A stretch of 64,000 nt of DNA from G965215145 sp965215145. GTDB taxonomy: Bacteria; Bacteroidota; Rhodothermia; Rhodothermales; JANQRZ01. Made by a program: the position numbers and the translations under genes. Shown here in pieces: positions 60,390 through 64,000 of this stretch (position 1 is its first letter; each line of letters starts with the position of its first letter). The stretch spans positions 620,001-684,000 of the forward strand of contig OZ244038.1 of the NCBI GenBank assembly GCA_965215145.1, in the 5' to 3' direction. The notes under the pieces are model-generated. The model ran no database searches. It saw only the letters and a list, made by a program, of their open reading frames with translations, and was not told where the DNA came from.

Positions 60390-61216
60390 TACTGCTGCTG
60401 CGCCTTCTGGACGGACGCTTTCGGGCTCGCCATCCCGAGGTCGGGCTTCTGCCCGCGCGGCGTCATCCGCTCGATGTTGAACGTGCTCCGCCCGTCGAAG
60501 CTCTCGCCCCCAGACCAGTTGCCCTCCGGCTGTGGGACGGAGTCATCCATCCCGAAGGTGAGGAACGTGTAGTTGAACTCGTCGGGCTCCACGTCCTGCG
60601 GGAAGTTGTTCGGGATCGGGTGGTTCTCCCGGCCGCCGAGCTCCTCCCACGCCGCGAGCCACTGGTTCTGGTGCATCGTGTCGCGGGCGACGAGGTAGGC
60701 GAGCATGTCCTTCATGCCGGCGTCGTCGGTCATCTTGTAGAGCTGGCAGGCCAGCATCCGCCCGGTGGACTCCGCCAGCGCGTTCGCCAGCATGTCCGCG
60801 GCGACGTTGCCGGAGGCGTAGACGTGGGAGCAGTTGAACGGGACGCCGCTCGCGTCGACGGGCATGGCGGCCATGCAGGTCGTGATCACGTGCTGCACGT
60901 TCATCCCGCCCATCACGGCGGCCACCATCGGGTCCTCAGCGGCCTTATCCTGCTCCAGCGGGGCGCCTTCGAGGTTCAGCGCCACGGCCGTCGCCAGCAT
61001 CTCGATGTGGGCCATCTCCTCGGTGCCGGTCTCGAGGAGCATGTCGCGGTACTTCGCGGGGCCGCGGGCGCCCCACGCCTGGAAGAGGTACTGGAGGCAG
61101 ACGCGGATCTCGCCCTGGATGCCGCCGATGGCCTGCTGGAGCGCCTTGGCGAACATCGGGTTCGGGGTGTCCACGCGGACTTCGTACTGGAGCTTGCCGC
61201 CGTCGTGATAGAACAT
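60389..61216 (-). CDS. Manganese catalase family protein
   Basis: A 275-residue non-heme catalase that disproportionates hydrogen peroxide with a dimanganese site. Expected ligands are visible: Glu36 (GEIRVC), Glu67 and His70 (TEEMAHIEML), Glu149 (ALAESTGR) and His182 (RDTMHQNQW). The length and the C-terminal PRGQKPDLGMASPKASV tail are typical of the short KatN-like group. It heads a small operon with DUF2243 and ctaG; the metal importer elsewhere in the window could supply manganese. Confidence 0.94.
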   Translation of the reverse strand: MFYHDGGKLQYEVRVDTPNPMFAKALQQAIGGIQGEIRVCLQYLFQAWGARGPAKYRDMLLETGTEEMAHIEMLATAVALNLEGAPLEQDKAAEDPMVAAVMGGMNVQHVITTCMAAMPVDASGVPFNCSHVYASGNVAADMLANALAESTGRMLACQLYKMTDDAGMKDMLAYLVARDTMHQNQWLAAWEELGGRENHPIPNNFPQDVEPDEFNYTFLTFGMDDSVPQPEGNWSGGESFDGRSTFNIERMTPRGQKPDLGMASPKASVQKAQQQ

Positions 61217-61302
61217 GGAGGTGGGAGGTGAGGGAAGGGGAGATGATGAAGCGGACCCCTCGGAGTGAGGGGTCCGGTGAGGCGGTGCAGAGGCGCCGGG
61301 GC

Positions 61303-61878
61303 TCAGACGCTCCGGGCCTGCTCGGCATGCTTGCCCTCGGCGAACTCCTCGACGAGCTTCGAGCAGAAGGCGTCCAGGTCGTCCGGCTTCCGGCTGGTCA
61401 CCAAGCCCTGGTCCACGTGGACCTCCTCGTCCACCCACGTCGCCCCCGCGTTGCGGAGGTCGGTCTGGATCGAGGAGTAGGACGTCAGGGTGCGGCCGTC
61501 GAGCACGTCGGCCTCGGCGAGGACCCACGGCCCGTGGCAGATGGCGCCGACGGGCTTCTTCTGCTCGAAGAACGCCCGCACGAACGCGACCACGTCGTCA
61601 TCCGCGCGCAGCTTGTCCGCGCCGACGGTGCCGCCGGGGATCACAAGCCCGTCGAAGTCGTCGGCCGAGACGTTGCCGACGGCCTCGTCCACGGAATACG
61701 AGCCGCCGGGGTCGAGGTCGCTGTTGACGGTCTTGGCCTCGCCGGACTCCGTGCTGACGACGGTGACGCTTGCGCCGGCGTCTTGGACGGCCTTCTGGGG
61801 CTGGACGAACTCGGGCTCCTCAGTGCCGCGCGGCGCGATGAGGATGGCGATACGCTTGCCGCTGAGAGAGTCGGGCAT
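61303..61878 (-). CDS. DJ-1/PfpI family protein
   Basis: A 191-residue class I glutamine amidotransferase-like protein of the PfpI/YhbO type, with the nucleophile elbow GAICHGPWVLAEAD (Cys at about residue 113) and the acidic GTEEPEFVQP stretch whose Glu pairs with it. Members act as protein/DNA deglycases or chaperones under carbonyl or oxidative stress. It lies upstream of the Mn-catalase on the same strand, making a stress-defence neighbourhood. Confidence 0.92.
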   Translation of the reverse strand: MPDSLSGKRIAILIAPRGTEEPEFVQPQKAVQDAGASVTVVSTESGEAKTVNSDLDPGGSYSVDEAVGNVSADDFDGLVIPGGTVGADKLRADDDVVAFVRAFFEQKKPVGAICHGPWVLAEADVLDGRTLTSYSSIQTDLRNAGATWVDEEVHVDQGLVTSRKPDDLDAFCSKLVEEFAEGKHAEQARSV

Positions 61879-62023
61879 GAGAGGGGAGAGGGGCGGGGTT
61901 GCAGAGGGGAGGGCGTAGAAGCGGACGTGGGCACGGGGGTTCCGACGGCTCGGCCGAAACGGGGAAAGCCCTATCCTCCCCGAGGGGCATTCCGCATCGG
62001 CCCCCGCTCGGTAGCTTCCGCCC

Positions 62024-63193
62024 ATGCAGACGCTCATCGCCGACCTCGACACGCCCGCCCTCCTCGTCGAGCAGCGCCGGCTCGAACAGAACCTCCGCCG
62101 GATGCAGGCGCGCGCCGACGAAAACGCCGTCCGCCTCCGCCCCCACACGAAGACCCACAAGTCCGTCGCGCTGGCGAGGGCGCAGCGGGAGGAGGGCGCC
62201 CGCGGCCTCACCGTCGCCAAGCCCGCCGAGGCCGAGGTGTTCGCCGCCGCCGGGTTCGACGATGTCCGGCTGGCGTACACCGTCGTTGGGGAGCAGAAGT
62301 GGGCGCGGCTGGCGCGGCTGATGGAGGGCGGCACGCGGGTCTCGTTCTGCGTGGACACGCTCGGCGGCGCGCGGGGTGCGGCAGAACACTTCGACGTGCG
62401 GGGGATGGAGGCCGAGGTGCTGGTCGAGGTGGACACGGGGCACGGGCGCTGCGGCGTTCGGTGGGATCACCCCGAGGCCGTCGGGTTCGTCGAAGCGGTG
62501 GGGGCGATGCCGGGGCTGCGGCTCGTGGGGCTGCTCACGCACGGGGGGCAGGGGTACCTCGGCCCGGCGGAGGGCGAGACCCGCGAGGCCGCGCTCGTCC
62601 GCGCGATGCGGGAGGAGCGCGACCGGCTCCTCGACCTCGCCGCGCGCTGCCACGCCGCCGGCGCCCTCGCCCCCGACGCCGAGCTGTCCGTCGGCTCGAC
62701 GCCGACGATGAGCCGGTTCGAGAACGCGCAGCGCGGGCCGTTCCGGATCACCGAGATCCGCCCCGGCAACTACGTCTTCCACGACGCCCAGCAGGTCGCC
62801 CTCGGCGCCGCCACCCTCGACGACTGCGCCCTCACGGTGCTCGCCCAGGTCACCTCCATCCAGCCCGACGACGAGGGCGGCAGCCGGGTCTTCCTCGACG
62901 CCGGCAAGAAGATCTTCACCACCGACACCGGCTTCGGCACCGACGGCTTCGGGGTCCCGCTCTACAACCCGTTCCGCATGAAGCCGCTGCCGCACGCCCG
63001 CCTCCGCGCGCTCTCCGAGGAGCACGGCTGGCTCGCCGTCCCCGGCGCCTCCACCTTCGACGTCGGCGACCGCGTGCGCGTCGTGCCGAACCACGCCTGC
63101 GTCGTCGTCAACACGGTGGACGAGGTGGCGGTCGTGGACGGGGAGGTCGTCATCGCGCGGTGGCCGGTGGACGCGCGCGGCGCCGTCCGGTAG
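62024..63193 (+). CDS. D-threonine aldolase/DSD1-type PLP enzyme
   Basis: A 389-residue fold-type III PLP enzyme. The PLP lysine is Lys43 in RPHTKTHK. The Zn-type C-terminal motif NHACVVVN (His about 357, Cys about 359) is typical of metal-dependent D-threonine aldolase and eukaryotic-like D-serine dehydratase. VLVEVDTGHGRCGV and VGSTPTM bind the cofactor phosphate. It splits D-3-hydroxy amino acids to glycine and an aldehyde, or deaminates D-serine. Single gene with its own upstream gap. Confidence 0.92.
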   Translation: MQTLIADLDTPALLVEQRRLEQNLRRMQARADENAVRLRPHTKTHKSVALARAQREEGARGLTVAKPAEAEVFAAAGFDDVRLAYTVVGEQKWARLARLMEGGTRVSFCVDTLGGARGAAEHFDVRGMEAEVLVEVDTGHGRCGVRWDHPEAVGFVEAVGAMPGLRLVGLLTHGGQGYLGPAEGETREAALVRAMREERDRLLDLAARCHAAGALAPDAELSVGSTPTMSRFENAQRGPFRITEIRPGNYVFHDAQQVALGAATLDDCALTVLAQVTSIQPDDEGGSRVFLDAGKKIFTTDTGFGTDGFGVPLYNPFRMKPLPHARLRALSEEHGWLAVPGASTFDVGDRVRVVPNHACVVVNTVDEVAVVDGEVVIARWPVDARGAVR

Positions 63194-63199
63194 CGAGCC

Positions 63200-63783
63200 A
63201 TGCCGCCCCGCCGGGATCGCCGCTCGCCCCGCCTGCCGGGCTTCGACTACGCGCAGCCGGGCGCGTACTTCGTGACCGTCTGCACCGCCGGTCGCGCGTG
63301 CGTCTTCGGGGAGGTCGAGGGGGATCGGTGCGGCTGAGCGCAGAGGGCGAGATCGCCGCGGCGTGCTGGCGGGCCATCCCGGAGCATTTTCCGAACGTTC
63401 GCCTCGACGCCTCCGTGGTGATGCCGAACCACGTCCACGGGATCGTGTGCATCCTGCCGGATGACGCGCCTCCCTCCGACGCTGGCGCATCCTCCGGCCC
63501 CAGCCGTGGTAGTAGGGGCACGATATATCGTGCCCCTACGCGACGCTTCGGAGAATCGCACACCGGCCCTCTTGCCACTGTCGTCGGCACGTTCAAAGCG
63601 GCCGTAACGCGGGAGGTGAATCGGCAGCGCGGCACGCCCGGCGCCAAGCTCTGGCAGCGGAACTACTGGGAGCGCGTGCTCCGGGACGAGCGCGAGCTGC
63701 TGCTGACTCGCCGCTACATCGAGGAGAACCCACTCCGCTGGCACCTCGACCGCGAGAACCCCGCAGCGCCGGGGCCGGCCTGA
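63200..63783 (+). pseudogene. REP-associated tyrosine transposase (RAYT, Y1_Tnp family), frameshifted
   Basis: The N terminus (MPPRRDRRSPRLPGFDYAQPGAYFVTVCT) is in one frame and stops at 63336-63338, while the remainder (VRLSAEGEI ... PNVRLDASVVMPNHVHGIVC ... TFKAAVTREVNRQRGTPGAKLWQRNYWERVLRDERELLLTRRYIEENPLRW) continues in another frame, so a one-base change near 63320-63335 broke the gene or is a sequencing error. The HxH metal motif (HVH) and the catalytic Tyr region (RRYIEENP) are intact. RAYTs move or maintain REP palindromes. A GTAGGGGC palindrome lies inside the gene (63512-63539). Confidence 0.85.
63512..63539. repeat. Perfect GTAGGGGC palindrome inside the RAYT gene
   Basis: A 28-bp perfect palindrome: GTAGGGGCACGATA followed by its reverse complement TATCGTGCCCCTAC. 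In the transposase frame it encodes RGTIYRAPT, lying between the HVH motif and the tyrosine helix. It shares the GTAGGGGC/GCCCCTAC arms with the intergenic elements. Confidence 0.9.
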
Positions 63784-63837
63784 GCCGCCGGTATATTCCA
63801 CCCACCGTTTCTCCCCCCATCGAGACAGGCACGCGGC

Positions 63838-64000
63838 ATGGCCGGGCACAACAAGTGGTCGAAGATCAAGCGGAAGAAGGGCGTCGCCGACGCCCGCCGC
63901 TCGAAGGTGTGGGCCCGGATGGTCCGCGACATCATGATCGCCGCGCGCGAGGGTGGGGGCGACGTGTCGATGAACCCCCGGCTCGCCCTCGCCGTCGAGA
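63838..64000 (+). CDS. YebC/PmpR-family protein, N-terminal part (3' end outside window)
   Basis: The first 54 residues, MAGHNKWSKIKRKKGVADARRSKVWARM and on, are the conserved start of the YebC/TACO1 family, which acts as a transcription regulator or as a factor easing ribosome stalling at proline stretches. A TATATTCC element at about 63791-63798 may be part of its promoter. The gene runs off the window. Confidence 0.95.
   Translation, partial: MAGHNKWSKIKRKKGVADARRSKVWARMVRDIMIAAREGGGDVSMNPRLALAVE

Noticed and set aside
61928..62023. Possible small gene between the DJ-1 protein and the D-threonine-aldolase-like gene
   Set aside because: No start with a sensible reading frame or conserved peptide is visible. 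The gap more likely holds the two divergent promoters.

Overview
The window is very GC-rich (roughly 70% or more) and gene-dense. It looks like a chromosome segment from the Bacteroidota/Rhodothermota side of the tree, most likely a Rubricoccaceae-type marine rhodothermote (Rubrivirga/Rubricoccus-like). This is inferred from five secreted proteins ending in type IX secretion (T9SS) type A sorting domains (PNPF start, YDVLGREV core, SGVYxxRL strand), the order pheT - small coiled-coil gene - zapA - structured intergenic RNA - rny, the separate atpD-atpC pair, a TonB-dependent receptor, and a TAnnTTTG-like promoter element. No taxonomic search was possible.

Layout. 0-4.5 kb: end of pheT, zapA, a structured intergenic region that may hold 6S RNA, and rny. 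4.5-8.7 kb: a secreted HELIH protein, plsY and ccmF. 8.9-15.0 kb (minus strand): a DtxR-family regulator, a TroABCD-type Mn/Zn/Fe ABC transporter and a cation/proton antiporter, with a clear operator at the regulator start. 15-19 kb: two propeller-type exported proteins. 18.9-35.5 kb: a catabolic region with a CnoX-like thioredoxin, hot-dog thioesterase, MaoC hydratase, SDRs, a 2-aminobenzoate(benzoate)-CoA ligase, RidA, acyl-CoA dehydrogenase, an unusual crotonase, a Baeyer-Villiger-type monooxygenase and a fused 2-aminobenzoyl-CoA monooxygenase/reductase. Together these fit aerobic CoA-dependent degradation of anthranilate or a related aromatic acid. A VapBC-like pair, WrbA and a prolyl oligopeptidase lie within it. 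32.4-36 kb is a scar region: a DUF4160/DUF2442 pair lies between two ~100-bp direct repeats of the monooxygenase 3' end, followed by a truncated nucleotidyltransferase. 36-48 kb: four large T9SS cargo proteins plus msrB. 48-52 kb: a Fic protein with an AT-rich foreign-looking tail, then atpD-atpC. 52-59 kb: TonB receptor, PQQ-type sugar dehydrogenase, an esterase-propeller fusion lipoprotein and a zinc alcohol dehydrogenase. 58.5-62 kb: VKOR-like protein, CtaG, DUF2243, Mn-catalase and a DJ-1/PfpI protein. 62-64 kb: D-threonine-aldolase-like enzyme, a frameshifted REP-associated transposase (RAYT) and the start of a YebC-type regulator.

The best candidate for something under-described is a family of palindromes with arms GTAGGGGC...GCCCCTAC. 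They occur as single or paired units between metal-transport genes, between atpD and atpC, at the 5' end of the TonB receptor gene, and inside the RAYT gene itself, where the palindrome is read as protein. Other unusual items are the DUF4160/DUF2442 module bounded by direct repeats, a 5 x 9-bp tandem repeat directly touching a start codon, the chimeric Fic gene, and a duplicated sorting-domain-plus-terminator cassette.
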